DNA from: Flavobacterium sp. CECT 9288
GTDB lineage: Bacteria > Bacteroidota > Bacteroidia > Flavobacteriales > Flavobacteriaceae
Length of the DNA: 64,000 nt
Reading direction: 5' to 3'
Assembly (NCBI RefSeq): GCF_918731615.1
Contig: NZ_OU957226.1
Span: forward strand, 1,488,001-1,552,000
The notes under the pieces were generated by a model. It had not been told where the DNA came from. It worked only from the letters and a program-made list of their open reading frames with translations, and searched no databases. This document shows, piece after piece, positions 16,408-25,217 of this stretch. Numbering within the stretch: position 1 is the stretch's first letter; the number at the start of each line of letters is the position of its first letter. Made by a program: the position numbers and the translations under genes.

Positions 16408-17918
16408 TGGATGTAAGTTTTAGTGCGCCGCAAAGACAATCTCCAGTGGGAGTGTTGGTGTTGTTTTTTTATGCTTTACAAAAAAATGCTCGCTCTTTTT
16501 GGCCGCTAATTGTAGTATATGCTTTTAAATTCAAGGAGCTAAATGTTTTGTACTTGGTTACAGGTATTGTGTTGTTTTTACTTTTGATAGGCGTTATATC
16601 TTATTTGAAATACCGCAGTTTCACCTTTTTTTTAGATGCTGAAAAAGAAGAATTTATTATCTCTGATGGGATTTTAAACAAAACCAAAACTGCCATACAA
16701 CTGGATAAAATTCAACAAGTAAACATCAATCAGTCCTTTATTCAAAAACTAATTGGTGTGTATGAATTGCATGTTGATACTGCAGGAAGTGCAAAAAAAG
16801 AGGGTCATATTAAAGCTATTTCTCATGAAGTGGCGTTAGAATTAAAATCGCGTTTGCTTGACCAATCGGCTTTAAAAATAAGTCAAGGTTTAGATATAAA
16901 TTTAAACCTTGCTGATAAAGAAGCAGAAGTAACTGAGGCACCTTTTGTAACCATAGGGTTGCTGAGTTTATTAAAGTTAGGAATAACCTCAAACTACGGT
17001 AAAACCATCGGATTAATTATTATTTTTGGAAGCACTATTTATGAAAATTTTAGAAAATTCAGTGAGAGTGATTCCGTGTATCAAGAACAAGTTAATTCTT
17101 ATGTTGATAAAGGTTTAGCTTCTCAATCTCTTGTAATTGGTTTTGTATTTGTATTAGCAGGTGTATTGGTACTGAATATTGCACGGGTAATTATTCAATT
17201 TTTTGGGTACACAATTGCACTTCAAAAAAATTCTATGTTATTGTCTTATGGATTATTCAATTCTAAAAGTACCATTCTTAAGCCTGAAAAAGTCCAAATT
17301 ACAACCATTAAAAGAAATTTTTTCCAAAAAAAGCTCGGTATATTAGAATTAAGAATAAGACAAGCTACCAGCGGTACTGCCGAAGACAGAAAATCTATCA
17401 TTGAAATTCCAGGATGCAGTGATTTAGAGAGCAGTTCGGTTTTACAATTATTGTATGATCAAATACCTGAAAAAGGTTTAGCCTTGAAGCCTAATTTTAG
17501 AGTGTTAGCTGTAGCGTTATTGTTGTATATACTTCTTCCTGTTTTATTGTTCTACGCCATAGGATCTTGGATGGAACCCGCTGCATTTGACTTTGTATAT
17601 TTAGTTCCTGTTTATGTAATTTTTATAGGTTTACTACAGTATTTCAAATTCAAAAATAATAGATTGTTCATTCATGATAATTTTATCATCAAACAAAGTG
17701 GAGCTTGGGATATCAGCACGGCAATTATCGAGCCTCATAAAATACAAGCCATTTCCACATCGCAATATTTTTGGCATAAAAAATTAGATCTTGGTTCGGT
17801 TATTTTGCACACTGCTGGAGGAACTATTTCGTTCCAGATGGGTAATTTTACAATATTAAAAAGTAAAGTAAATTTGTGGTTGTATCGAATGGAAAAGTTC
17901 GATAGCAACTGGATGTAA
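16407..17918 (+). CDS. PH-domain membrane protein with repeated bPH2 domains, YdbT-like
   Basis: 503 residues with several membrane spans and three bPH2-like segments. Each has an 'ISDGILNKTKTAIQLDKIQQVNI' style core: about residues 85-140, 285-340, and 430-490 (IKQSGAWDISTAIIEPHKIQ). This matches YdbT, partner of YdbS. In Bacillus the pair affects resistance to heterologous antimicrobial peptides; that role is not demonstrated here. Translation is coupled to the preceding gene through TAATG, and menA begins 48 bp downstream. Confidence 0.85.
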   Translation: MDVSFSAPQRQSPVGVLVLFFYALQKNARSFWPLIVVYAFKFKELNVLYLVTGIVLFLLLIGVISYLKYRSFTFFLDAEKEEFIISDGILNKTKTAIQLDKIQQVNINQSFIQKLIGVYELHVDTAGSAKKEGHIKAISHEVALELKSRLLDQSALKISQGLDINLNLADKEAEVTEAPFVTIGLLSLLKLGITSNYGKTIGLIIIFGSTIYENFRKFSESDSVYQEQVNSYVDKGLASQSLVIGFVFVLAGVLVLNIARVIIQFFGYTIALQKNSMLLSYGLFNSKSTILKPEKVQITTIKRNFFQKKLGILELRIRQATSGTAEDRKSIIEIPGCSDLESSSVLQLLYDQIPEKGLALKPNFRVLAVALLLYILLPVLLFYAIGSWMEPAAFDFVYLVPVYVIFIGLLQYFKFKNNRLFIHDNFIIKQSGAWDISTAIIEPHKIQAISTSQYFWHKKLDLGSVILHTAGGTISFQMGNFTILKSKVNLWLYRMEKFDSNWM

Positions 17919-17966
17919 AAGAAAAACTCAATTCATAAGGGATTGAGATTTAAATAAAAAATAATT

Positions 17967-18929
17967 ATGAAACATTGGATTGAGGCCGCGCGTTTACGCA
18001 CACTGCCATTATCAGTATCTGGAATAATCGTAGGAAGTATGTATGCTCTTGCAAATCCTACCGAGAATATTTTAACACCTACCGAAGTTTTTAGTTGGGC
18101 CATTTTTGGCTTAGCGCTTTTAACTACTTTAGGATTGCAAGTGCTGTCTAATTTTGCTAACGACTACGGTGATGGCATAAAAGGAACCGATAATGAGGAT
18201 AGAATAGGGCCTAAACGTGCCATACAAAGCGGTGTAATAACACCACAGGCCATGAAAAAGGCAATTATTATTACTTCAATAGCCACATTGATTGCAGCAA
18301 TTTTATTAATTTATGAATCTTTCGCAGATACCAATATATTATACTCCCTATTTTTCTTAGTGCTAGGAGTAGCAGCCATTATTTCTGCTATTCGTTACAC
18401 GGTAGGAAAGTCTGCTTATGGATATCATGGTTTTGGAGATGTATTTGTATTCGTTTTCTTTGGATTAGTGAGCACCTTAGGCGTTCATTTTTTGTATACT
18501 AAACAATTGGATTTCAATTTGTTTTTACCGGCCATTGCAATAGGATTATTAAGTACCGGTGTTTTGAATTTGAACAACATGCGCGATGAAGTCTCAGACA
18601 GAAAATCAAATAAAAATACGATAGTGGTTAAAATAGGTGGAGAAAATGCCAAGAAATATCACTATTTTTTAATTATAACAGCCATGTTGCTTGTTGTAAT
18701 TTTTGCTGTAATCAGTCAGTACAGACTTGATCAGTATTTATTTATAATCGCATTTATTCCATTATTAAAACATTTAAAAACGGTTTATAACAATAAAAAT
18801 CAAAAAGATCTTGACCCTGAACTTAAAAAATTAGCCTTGAGCACCTTTGCTTTAGCCATACTATTATCAATATGTATGGTTTCATTCATTCAGGATTTAT
18901 TTGTAAATTTATTTCTCGGCGGAAGATAA
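17967..18929 (+). CDS. menA: 1,4-dihydroxy-2-naphthoate polyprenyltransferase
   Basis: This 320-residue UbiA-superfamily integral membrane enzyme attaches the polyprenyl chain to 1,4-dihydroxy-2-naphthoate. The start WIEAARLRTLPLSVSGIIVG is characteristic of MenA. The two Asp-rich motifs are NDYGDGIKGTDNEDRIGP (about residues 66-83) and NNMRDEVSDRKSNKNT (about 209-224). About eight hydrophobic helices are present. Confidence 0.95.
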   Translation: MKHWIEAARLRTLPLSVSGIIVGSMYALANPTENILTPTEVFSWAIFGLALLTTLGLQVLSNFANDYGDGIKGTDNEDRIGPKRAIQSGVITPQAMKKAIIITSIATLIAAILLIYESFADTNILYSLFFLVLGVAAIISAIRYTVGKSAYGYHGFGDVFVFVFFGLVSTLGVHFLYTKQLDFNLFLPAIAIGLLSTGVLNLNNMRDEVSDRKSNKNTIVVKIGGENAKKYHYFLIITAMLLVVIFAVISQYRLDQYLFIIAFIPLLKHLKTVYNNKNQKDLDPELKKLALSTFALAILLSICMVSFIQDLFVNLFLGGR

Positions 18930-18959
18930 TTTAAGAACTAAACTTTTAAAACAATAACA

Positions 18960-19637
18960 ATGAAAATAACATTTTACGGTCACGCATCATTAGGAATAGA
19001 AGTTGGTGGCAAACACATACTTGTTGATCCATTTATATCGGCAAATCCTTTAGCAGCACACATCAACATTGACACTCTAGCCGCGGATTACATTTTATTA
19101 ACTCACGCACACGGAGATCATATTCTTGATGTAGAAGCCATAGCTTCAAGAACAAATGCTGTAATTGTATCCAATGCTGAAATTGCAGGATATTATGGTG
19201 CAAAAGGGTTTCAATCGCATCCTATGAACCACGGTGGAAGTTGGAAATTTGATTTTGGTAAAGTAAAATACGTAAATGCAATTCACTCCAGCTCTTTCCC
19301 AGACGGCTCTTACGGAGGAAACCCCGGTGGTTTTGTCATAGAAGGCGAGCACAAAAATATTTATATTGCAGGTGATACGGCACTTACCATGGATATGAAA
19401 TTGATTCCGATGCGTACAAAACTTGATTTAGCCATTTTACCAATAGGTGATAACTTCACCATGGATGTTGAAGACGCTATCATTGCATCAGATTTTGTAG
19501 AATGTGATAAAATTTTAGGATACCATTTTGATACTTTCGGGTATATCGAAATCAATAAAGAAGAGTCCATTCGTAAGTTTTTTAACAAAGGAAAAGATTT
19601 AATGTTGCTAGAAATAGGGAAATCTATTGATTTGTAA
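18960..19637 (+). CDS. Metallo-beta-lactamase-fold hydrolase, UPF0173 family
   Basis: 225 residues of usual UPF0173 length. The zinc-binding motif THAHGDH occupies residues 49-54. Other family landmarks are FYGHASLGIEVGGKHILVDPF at the start, SSFPDGSYGGNPGGFVIEG, and YIAGDTALTMDM with its metal-binding Asp. The last ligand is His in LGYHFDTFGYIEI. It is a cytosolic metal-dependent hydrolase of unknown substrate. It lies 30 bp after menA and probably shares its transcript. Confidence 0.9.
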   Translation: MKITFYGHASLGIEVGGKHILVDPFISANPLAAHINIDTLAADYILLTHAHGDHILDVEAIASRTNAVIVSNAEIAGYYGAKGFQSHPMNHGGSWKFDFGKVKYVNAIHSSSFPDGSYGGNPGGFVIEGEHKNIYIAGDTALTMDMKLIPMRTKLDLAILPIGDNFTMDVEDAIIASDFVECDKILGYHFDTFGYIEINKEESIRKFFNKGKDLMLLEIGKSIDL

Positions 19638-19644
19638 TTTTTTT

Positions 19645-19742
19645 AGGAGCTATTTCCTGCTATTCGTTACAATCTTTTACAAAGCCGTAAGCCTAGATGG
19701 GCTTACGGCTTTATAAAAGGATTTTCACTGCTATCAGGGCTA
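19645..19742 (-). repeat. Dispersed structured repeat, copy B (minus orientation)
   Basis: Read on the minus strand it gives TAGCCCTGATAGCAGTGAAA, ATCCTTTTATAAAG, a central hairpin AAGCCGTAAGCC / GGCTTACGGCTT, then AACGAATAGCAGGAAATAGCTCCT. It shares its ends with copies A and C while the centre differs. The strong central hairpin may also act as the terminator for the hydrolase gene immediately upstream. Confidence 0.75.
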
Positions 19743-19821
19743 GGAAAATACCATTCATAAGTACTAAACGTACTCCTAAACACGTTTTAGAATGACATGT
19801 TATCCATTATTTTATTTTACC

Positions 19822-21027
19822 ATGCGATATAAAAAGCTATTTGTTTTTGTTCTATTCTTACTTTCTTTCCACACTATTTTTGCACAACAAGATGGTTATT
19901 GGGATAAAACCCGCGCTACATCAGAAGAAATTACGGTATCTGCACGAGACAGAATCATCATCAAAACCCAAGATTTTCCTGAGGGAACCACTGAGGTAGT
20001 TTTTAGAATTACCCTTTTGGATAAAAACCAGCAAATGGCTGGAAGTTTGGTTTCAGTTTTAAAATCTATTCCAGATCCCACAGGCATTAGTCAAGGGTCA
20101 GCCGGGGCAGTTTTTATTTTGTCTAAAATTTCAGGAGATGATACCTGCAAGTATGCTGTTTTTTCAAGTGCTGACTTGGCAACACAATACAAAGAAAACG
20201 GAAAAACAGATACTGCCTGCTTGGTTCAAAACACACCAATAAGCAAAGATGCTAAACGCCTTTCAACTGATAAATCGGCTTGTATGCAAAGCAACAAGGG
20301 AAACTTGTGGTTTGGTTTTGAAAGTAAAAACTGGATTATGAACCAGAAAATAATACTTGAAGTTGTGCCCTGGGTTGATAAAAAACTAAGCCGTGGATGG
20401 ACAGTTGAAAATAAAAAAGGTATTATTGACCAATGCAAAACATCAAACTTGGCTCAAAAAATGAGTAATTCTGATGATTTTTGTGTTTGTATATTGGATA
20501 AAATTCAAACTAAATATACCTATTCTGAGTTTCAAAAATTATTAGCCGTAGAGCGCGCTAAAGCGTTTAAAGATTTTGGTAATAGTTGTTTTGGAGAAAG
20601 CAACCTTTCGACTGCTGTTTATGAAGACTTAAGAAAACAAGCTACTGCATTAGCAAAACAAGGCAAACATGGTGAAGCCATACAAAAACTGACTACCATT
20701 ATCAATGATGGAAAAGCCTCAGCGCTGGATTATAACAATCTAGGATATAGTTATCTGGTAACTAAACAGTATAGCAAAGCCATAAAATTTTTAAAAGATG
20801 GTCAAAAAAAGGATGAAACAGAATTATTAATTCAGCTTAATTTGGCGCATGCGTATTTGTTAAACGAAAATTTTTCATTGGCCAAAGCCATTTATAAACA
20901 ATACCAAACTCAAAATGTAACGGATAGTTTGAGTTGGATACAAAAAATTAAGCAAGATTTTGAAGCCTTTAAAAAAGCTGGAATCGTGTCTAATGATTTT
21001 GAGAAAGTTTTAAAAATAGTAGATTAA
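19822..21027 (+). CDS. Secreted tetratricopeptide-repeat protein of unknown function
   Basis: The ATG at 19822 gives a clean signal peptide ending in FHTIFA; an upstream in-frame ATG at 19792 would place ten extra residues before it. The mature protein has an N-terminal beta-rich region (about 25-190) with several cysteines. A middle segment NSDDFCVCILDKIQTKYTYSEFQKL follows, then two to three TPR-type helices (QGKHGEAIQKLTTI, YNNLGYSYLVTKQYSKAIKFL, LNLAHAYLLNENFSLAKAIY). A periplasmic scaffold is likely. No enzymatic motif was found. Confidence 0.75.
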   Translation: MRYKKLFVFVLFLLSFHTIFAQQDGYWDKTRATSEEITVSARDRIIIKTQDFPEGTTEVVFRITLLDKNQQMAGSLVSVLKSIPDPTGISQGSAGAVFILSKISGDDTCKYAVFSSADLATQYKENGKTDTACLVQNTPISKDAKRLSTDKSACMQSNKGNLWFGFESKNWIMNQKIILEVVPWVDKKLSRGWTVENKKGIIDQCKTSNLAQKMSNSDDFCVCILDKIQTKYTYSEFQKLLAVERAKAFKDFGNSCFGESNLSTAVYEDLRKQATALAKQGKHGEAIQKLTTIINDGKASALDYNNLGYSYLVTKQYSKAIKFLKDGQKKDETELLIQLNLAHAYLLNENFSLAKAIYKQYQTQNVTDSLSWIQKIKQDFEAFKKAGIVSNDFEKVLKIVD

Positions 21028-21065
21028 ATCAATCAAGATCTTCACTTACACCAAAAAAATATATT

Positions 21066-22112
21066 TTGAAAGCAACCTATCACAAATACATTCTTAATTT
21101 TAAACGCCCATCTGGTACTTCACGCGGGGTAATGAACGATAAAGAAACTTGGTTTATAGTATTAAAACAAGACGGCAAAAAAGGAATTGGTGAGTGTGGT
21201 ATTTTACGTGGTTTAAGTATAGATGACCGACCTGATTATGAAGAAAAATTAAAGTGGACTTGTGAAAACATTCACTTAGGAAAGGAAAAACTATGGGAAG
21301 CTTTATTAGAATTTCCTTCTATTCAGTTTGGTGTAGAAATGGCTTTTCAATCGCTAGAGAGTGACCATCCTTTTGTGTTATTTCCATCTCAATTTACTGC
21401 TGGCCAAGAAGCAATTGTAATAAATGGACTGGTATGGATGGGTGAGGAGCAGTTCATGAAAAAGCAAATAGAAGAAAAGTTGGCAGATGGTTTTAAGTGT
21501 ATTAAACTTAAAATAGGCGCTATAGATTTTGATGCAGAACTACAATTACTGAAGTTTATAAGAGATCATTTTACACCTGAGCAAATAGAAATTCGGGTTG
21601 ATGCTAATGGTGCATTTGCGGTAGAAAACGCTTTAGATAAGTTACTACAACTTAATGAATTTAAGATACATAGTATTGAACAGCCAATTCAAAAAAATCA
21701 AATTGAAAATATGACAGAGCTGTGTGAGAAAACTCCATTTCCTATAGCGCTAGATGAAGAGTTGATAGGAGTTTTTTTGAAAGAGGATAAAGAGCAATTA
21801 TTACTTCAAATAAAGCCACATTATATTATTTTAAAGCCAAGTTTTATAGGCGGTTTCAAAGGCACTCAAGAATGGATAGACTTGGCTGAAAAGCATCAAA
21901 TAGGGTGGTGGATTACCTCTGCACTAGAAAGTAATATAGGATTAAATGCCATAGCACAATGGACATTTGAGAAAAATAATGCTATGCCACAAGGATTAGG
22001 AACTGGAGCTTTGTACACTAATAATTTTGATTGTCCGCTTGATGTTGCAAATGGTCATTTGTGGTACAACCCCACAACTGATTGGGATTTTGACTTTTCA
22101 AAGTTCAAGTAA
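21066..22112 (+). CDS. menC: o-Succinylbenzoate synthase
   Basis: 348-residue enolase-superfamily enzyme that dehydrates SHCHC to o-succinylbenzoate. The catalytic KxK is in CIKLKIGAIDF, the metal ligands in RVDANGAF, SIEQPI and ALDEELI, and the second base Lys in YIILKPSFIGGF. The muconate-cycloisomerase-type N-terminal cap is complete. Translation appears to begin at TTG, since MKATYHKYILNF fits the family and no ATG lies nearby. No menE homologue follows here, since the next gene is on the other strand. Confidence 0.93.
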   Translation: MKATYHKYILNFKRPSGTSRGVMNDKETWFIVLKQDGKKGIGECGILRGLSIDDRPDYEEKLKWTCENIHLGKEKLWEALLEFPSIQFGVEMAFQSLESDHPFVLFPSQFTAGQEAIVINGLVWMGEEQFMKKQIEEKLADGFKCIKLKIGAIDFDAELQLLKFIRDHFTPEQIEIRVDANGAFAVENALDKLLQLNEFKIHSIEQPIQKNQIENMTELCEKTPFPIALDEELIGVFLKEDKEQLLLQIKPHYIILKPSFIGGFKGTQEWIDLAEKHQIGWWITSALESNIGLNAIAQWTFEKNNAMPQGLGTGALYTNNFDCPLDVANGHLWYNPTTDWDFDFSKFK

Positions 22113-22137
22113 AGGTTTATTAGCAAGTTTAAAAAAA

Positions 22138-22617
22138 TTAATTCTTTTCTTGTTTTGCGATGTATTTTTGTAGCGATTCTTGAGCATTTTTCTGAATTTT
22201 TCCCTGAAAAAATCCGGTCCATCCTAGCAAAAATCCAGTTATTCCAAAAGCTTGTTTAGACCATTTGTATAAGTCAAATTCGTCTACGTGTTTTATAATG
22301 AGTCCATCCTTAAATTGAAATTGAGCAGAAATATTGTTGATGACCATCCTATTAGTTTTACTAAACAAATAGGTAGCCTGCCACTGAACAGAACCCGAAA
22401 ATTCATTGGCTTTACAGTTAGAAAAAATTACTTTTAAATTTCCGTTGCTTCGTTCTAAAAGCATTTTCCACATCATAGTAACTTGTTCTCCTGTTAAAGT
22501 ACCAAAAGCAGGATCTCTAAAGTGAACCTCTTTTGCATAACACTCACTCATAGTTTTAAAGTCGGCATTTGCAAAGGCAGTATAGAATTTTATGATTGTA
22601 TTTTCGTTAGCATTCAT
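22138..22617 (-). CDS. NTF2/SnoaL-like fold protein
   Basis: 159 residues starting at the ATG giving MNANENTIIKFYTAF. A leader of 20 codons further upstream is also open but looks untranslated. The cone-shaped NTF2/SnoaL fold is suggested by FANADFKTMSECYAKEVHFRDPAFG, ATYLFSKTNRMVINNISAQFQF and HVDEFDLYKWSKQAFG. Such proteins include ester hydrolases, isomerases and ligand-binding proteins; the ligand here is unknown. Confidence 0.75.
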   Translation of the reverse strand: MNANENTIIKFYTAFANADFKTMSECYAKEVHFRDPAFGTLTGEQVTMMWKMLLERSNGNLKVIFSNCKANEFSGSVQWQATYLFSKTNRMVINNISAQFQFKDGLIIKHVDEFDLYKWSKQAFGITGFLLGWTGFFQGKIQKNAQESLQKYIAKQEKN

Positions 22618-22711
22618 GGTGTTTAATTTTAGTAAATCTATTAAATTTATAGTTAAACAACTATATATTTTCTTCAAAAAAATATTTAGAAATCAAATCA
22701 AACTGTTTTTA

Positions 22712-22745
22712 TAAAAAAAAGAGGATAGCTTTTTGTGCTATCCTC
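22712..22745 (-). terminator. Intrinsic terminator ending the stress island
   Basis: On the minus strand a perfect 9-bp stem (GAGGATAGC and complement) runs into eight Ts. It follows the last gene of the holin/YtxH group. Confidence 0.9.
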
Positions 22746-22780
22746 TAATTAATTTTTAAATCTTTATATAAAAGTACCAA

Positions 22781-23131
22781 TCAAGATACCTTGTCTTGAG
22801 TAAAAGTCTCAGCTTTTTTACTTACAAAGTTAGTAATTGCAAATTGTAAAATAGTACCGAGTACCTTTGTGATTGGATTATGGGAAGAACCTAATAATAC
22901 TTTTTTTGATAAGTATCCTGATGCAATACCAATAACACTGTTAAGAATATTACCTTTAAACTCCGAAGTTTTTGTTAACTGTCCAAAAGCATTTTTTATA
23001 AGGTTTACAGGTTGTAAACTTTCATAAGTTACATGATATTGATCTTTAAGTTGTATAAGTTCTAAAGCTTGTTTTTCTTTCAATAATTGAATAGCTTCTT
23101 TTAGCATCTCTGATTCAGTTGTCTTTTTCAT
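22781..23131 (-). CDS. Small hypothetical protein of the stress cluster
   Basis: 116 residues with a charged helical N terminus (SEMLKEAIQLLKEKQALELIQLKDQYHVTYE) and a weakly hydrophobic C-terminal half (LNSVIGIASGYLSKKVLL, LGTILQFAITNFVSKKA). No catalytic motif is visible. It is one base from the holin-family gene and is almost certainly in the same operon with it and YtxH, a set often found together in Flavobacterium. A membrane-associated partner role is inferred only from context. Confidence 0.7.
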   Translation of the reverse strand: MKKTTESEMLKEAIQLLKEKQALELIQLKDQYHVTYESLQPVNLIKNAFGQLTKTSEFKGNILNSVIGIASGYLSKKVLLGSSHNPITKVLGTILQFAITNFVSKKAETFTQDKVS

Positions 23132-23132
23132 A

Positions 23133-23480
23133 TTAACTGGTTTTAAGCATTTTTACAATTATTAAATTACTGATAGGCATTTTTATCCATTTGTCTTTGA
23201 AATAATACAGTAAAACTGTTATTACTAGATAAAAGGCGCCAACAATAAAAAAACCATAATAAACTTTACCTACAAGCTCGCCCACCCATAACGAAAGCCC
23301 AATGTTTGAAAGAAAAATAAACATCGCAAAAACAACAGAAATTGCCATTCTAGAGATTAATGATGAAACCACATCGGCAGTTTTGTCAATTGCATTAAGT
23401 TTAGCTAACTCTATTGAAGTTTTAGTATAATTCTCTGCTCTTTCAAAAAGCATTTCTATTGATGATGCATTGTTTTCCAT
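23133..23480 (-). CDS. Phage-holin-family (Phage_holin_3_6 type) membrane protein
   Basis: 115 residues: an amphipathic N terminus with AENYTKTSIELAKLNAIDKTADVVSSL, then two long transmembrane helices (ISVVFAMFIFLSNIGLSLWV and the YYGFFIVGAFYLVITVLLYYF segment). This matches the chromosomal holin-like family that in Bacteroidota accompanies YtxH in stress operons. No endolysin or phage gene is nearby, so a lysis role is unlikely. Confidence 0.75.
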   Translation of the reverse strand: MENNASSIEMLFERAENYTKTSIELAKLNAIDKTADVVSSLISRMAISVVFAMFIFLSNIGLSLWVGELVGKVYYGFFIVGAFYLVITVLLYYFKDKWIKMPISNLIIVKMLKTS

Positions 23481-23528
23481 TTTCCTGAAATTTATATCAA
23501 AATTAATTTTTTAAAGAAGTAATACAAA

Positions 23529-23855
23529 TTATATTGAATTAATATCCTTTTTTACTTCATTAAAAGAAGCTTTACCTTGAGCTAAAAGATCTTCTCCATC
23601 ATGTTTAACTTCATTCATTTTAGATTTGCCCTCAGCAACAAGTTTCTCACCTTCTGCCCAAATTTTTTCATATTTTTGAGTAATAGTTCCCAAAATGTTG
23701 TCCAATTTGTATTTCAATTCGTCAGCATAATCATTGCTTTTGTCAGCAATTTTTTTTCTAGTGTTATTACCTTTATCCGGTGCAAATAAAACACCTAATA
23801 ATGCTCCTACAGCTACTCCACCTAAAACTCCTAATATTATTTTATCTGATTTCAT
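23529..23855 (-). CDS. YtxH domain-containing protein
   Basis: 108 residues. The YtxH signature is a glycine-rich membrane helix LGVLGGVAVGALLGVLFAPDKG followed by TRKKIADKSNDYADELK and a long charged coiled coil. Family members such as B. subtilis YtxH are stress-induced. It shares an operon-like block with the holin-like genes downstream and the twin 50-residue peptides upstream. Confidence 0.85.
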   Translation of the reverse strand: MKSDKIILGVLGGVAVGALLGVLFAPDKGNNTRKKIADKSNDYADELKYKLDNILGTITQKYEKIWAEGEKLVAEGKSKMNEVKHDGEDLLAQGKASFNEVKKDINSI

Positions 23856-23886
23856 AATGCAATTTTTTAAAGTTATAATTATTTAT

Positions 23887-24039
23887 TTATACGTTTCTAC
23901 CTGAAATAAGCCTAAACAATATTGCTATTACAGCAATTACCAATAAGACATGAATTATTGAACCTACGCTATAAGCAAAGAATCCGATTGCCCAAAAAAT
24001 TACCAAAATGACTGCTATTGTATAAAGAAGATTACTCAT
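23887..24039 (-). CDS. Lmo0937-family small membrane protein, copy 1
   Basis: 50 residues, almost entirely hydrophobic, starting MSNLLYTIAVILVIFWAIGF and ending FRLISGRNV. Two membrane helices are predicted. The protein is nearly identical to the product of the neighbouring gene. The Lmo0937 family of small stress-induced membrane peptides is the best match; function is unknown. Confidence 0.85.
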   Translation of the reverse strand: MSNLLYTIAVILVIFWAIGFFAYSVGSIIHVLLVIAVIAILFRLISGRNV

Positions 24040-24076
24040 ATTTTATAGTTTTAATGATTAGAATTAGTATTGAATA

Positions 24077-24229
24077 TTATATTTTTCTACCAGAAATTAA
24101 TCTGAATAGTATAGCTATTACCGCTAGAACAAGAAGAATGTGGATGATGGATCCAACACTATAAGCAAAAAAACCGATTGCCCAAAAAATCACTAAAATA
24201 ACTGCTATTGTGTAAAGAAGATTGCTCAT
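24077..24229 (-). CDS. Lmo0937-family small membrane protein, copy 2
   Basis: 50 residues differing from copy 1 at only four positions: IHI for IHV, VLA for VIA, and a GRKI end instead of GRNV. Many synonymous differences separate the two genes, so the duplication is not very recent and the protein is under constraint. It follows the outer-membrane barrel gene by 24 bp and is probably transcribed from that promoter. Confidence 0.85.
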   Translation of the reverse strand: MSNLLYTIAVILVIFWAIGFFAYSVGSIIHILLVLAVIAILFRLISGRKI

Positions 24230-24253
24230 GATAAATATGTTTAATGTTAGTTA

Positions 24254-24877
24254 TTAGTTTAGTCTAAGTCCTACGTAAGCGCTAAATACACTGTTTTTAG
24301 CATCTGAAGATGTAAAACTATCATCTTTACCAATCTTAGTTAGTCCGTAATTGTAGCGTACTCCAAAATTTACTGCATCTAAATCAAAACCTAAACCTCC
24401 AGAAATACCAGCATCAAATTTATTGAAATCATCAGTATCTAATGTACGAACTGATGAACCAAGATTAGAATCATTTGTAGTTTTACCGCTAACCATGTAT
24501 GCTAAATAAGGACCTACTTGTACATTGAAGTTATCCGTTAAATTAGCAACAAGTAAAATAGGTACTTCGATATAATTGATATTGAATTTTGCTGTTCCAT
24601 TTACTCCAAAACTGTTATACACTAATTCAGATCCTTTTGTAGTGTAGCTAATCTCAGGTTGAATTGCGATACTGTTTGTAATTGGGAATTTAGCATATAA
24701 ACCAGCATTAAAACCTGTTAATACATTATTGTCATCAACAGTATCTGTGTATAAGTTTGAAAAGTTAAGTCCTCCTTTAAAACCAAAAGCTGGAGTTTTT
24801 TCTTGGGCTTGGATTCCCGTGAAAGATAATAATCCTAATGTTATTGATGCGAAAATTAAATTTTTAGACTTTTTCAT
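24254..24877 (-). CDS. Outer-membrane beta-barrel protein, PorT/OmpX-type
   Basis: 207 residues with a signal peptide ending in FTGIQAQ, then alternating beta-strands typical of the PorT/outer-membrane beta-barrel domain of Bacteroidota: PAFGFKGGLNFSNL, FNAGLYAKFPI, SIAIQPEISYTTKG, INYIEVPILL, FNVQVGPYLAYMVSG, VNFGVRYNYGLTKI and FSAYVGLRLN. It likely forms a small eight-stranded barrel. It heads the transcript containing the Lmo0937 pair and starts with the shared stress promoter motif. Confidence 0.85.
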   Translation of the reverse strand: MKKSKNLIFASITLGLLSFTGIQAQEKTPAFGFKGGLNFSNLYTDTVDDNNVLTGFNAGLYAKFPITNSIAIQPEISYTTKGSELVYNSFGVNGTAKFNINYIEVPILLVANLTDNFNVQVGPYLAYMVSGKTTNDSNLGSSVRTLDTDDFNKFDAGISGGLGFDLDAVNFGVRYNYGLTKIGKDDSFTSSDAKNSVFSAYVGLRLN

Positions 24878-24907
24878 TGTTTATTTTTTTTATTGATTTG
24901 TATATTA

Positions 24908-24942
24908 CAAAGGTCTTTAATTAACACAGTTTAGTTGTTACA
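24908..24942 (-). promoter_or_regulatory. Candidate stress promoter upstream of the beta-barrel gene
   Basis: On the minus strand TGTAAC (24937-24942), a 22-base spacer and ACCTTTG (24908-24914) precede the start codon by 30 bp. The same hexamer, spacer length and heptamer class occur before dps and before the DUF2383 gene. The -7 half lacks the usual TA, which suggests an activator or an alternative sigma factor. Confidence 0.55.
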
Positions 24943-25031
24943 TTACTTTTATGGAATGTTTCAAGATTCACACTTTAGTAATTACGGGTTTTAAATTTTA
25001 GAATTAAAACATTGATAAACAGTATTTAAGT

Positions 25032-25062
25032 AAAAAAAATGCAAGTTGTAAAACTTGCATTT
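25032..25062 (-). terminator. Intrinsic terminator after csbD-like gene
   Basis: An 11-bp stem (AAATGCAAGTT and complement) with a four-base loop, followed by Ts on the minus strand. The rest of 24943-25217 is AT-rich with nothing else recognised. Confidence 0.75.
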
Positions 25063-25217
25063 CATAATATAATCTGTATTTTAAAATTAACGAAACAAAA
25101 AAATCAATTTTAGTATCCTGTATTCTAGTCACATTTATTTTGATTAAAAAGTATTTTATAAATTACAGTTTTAGTGAAACCTAATTTAACATCCTGTAAG
25201 TAAGAGATAAAAAAAAA

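Noticed and set aside
22618..22677. Upstream extension of the NTF2-like protein by 20 codons
   Set aside because: The added residues are not part of the fold and overlap the likely leader; the ATG at 22617 is preferred.
23133..23480. Holin-family gene as a phage lysis module
   Set aside because: No endolysin or phage genes are adjacent, and the family is chromosomal and stress-linked in Bacteroidota.
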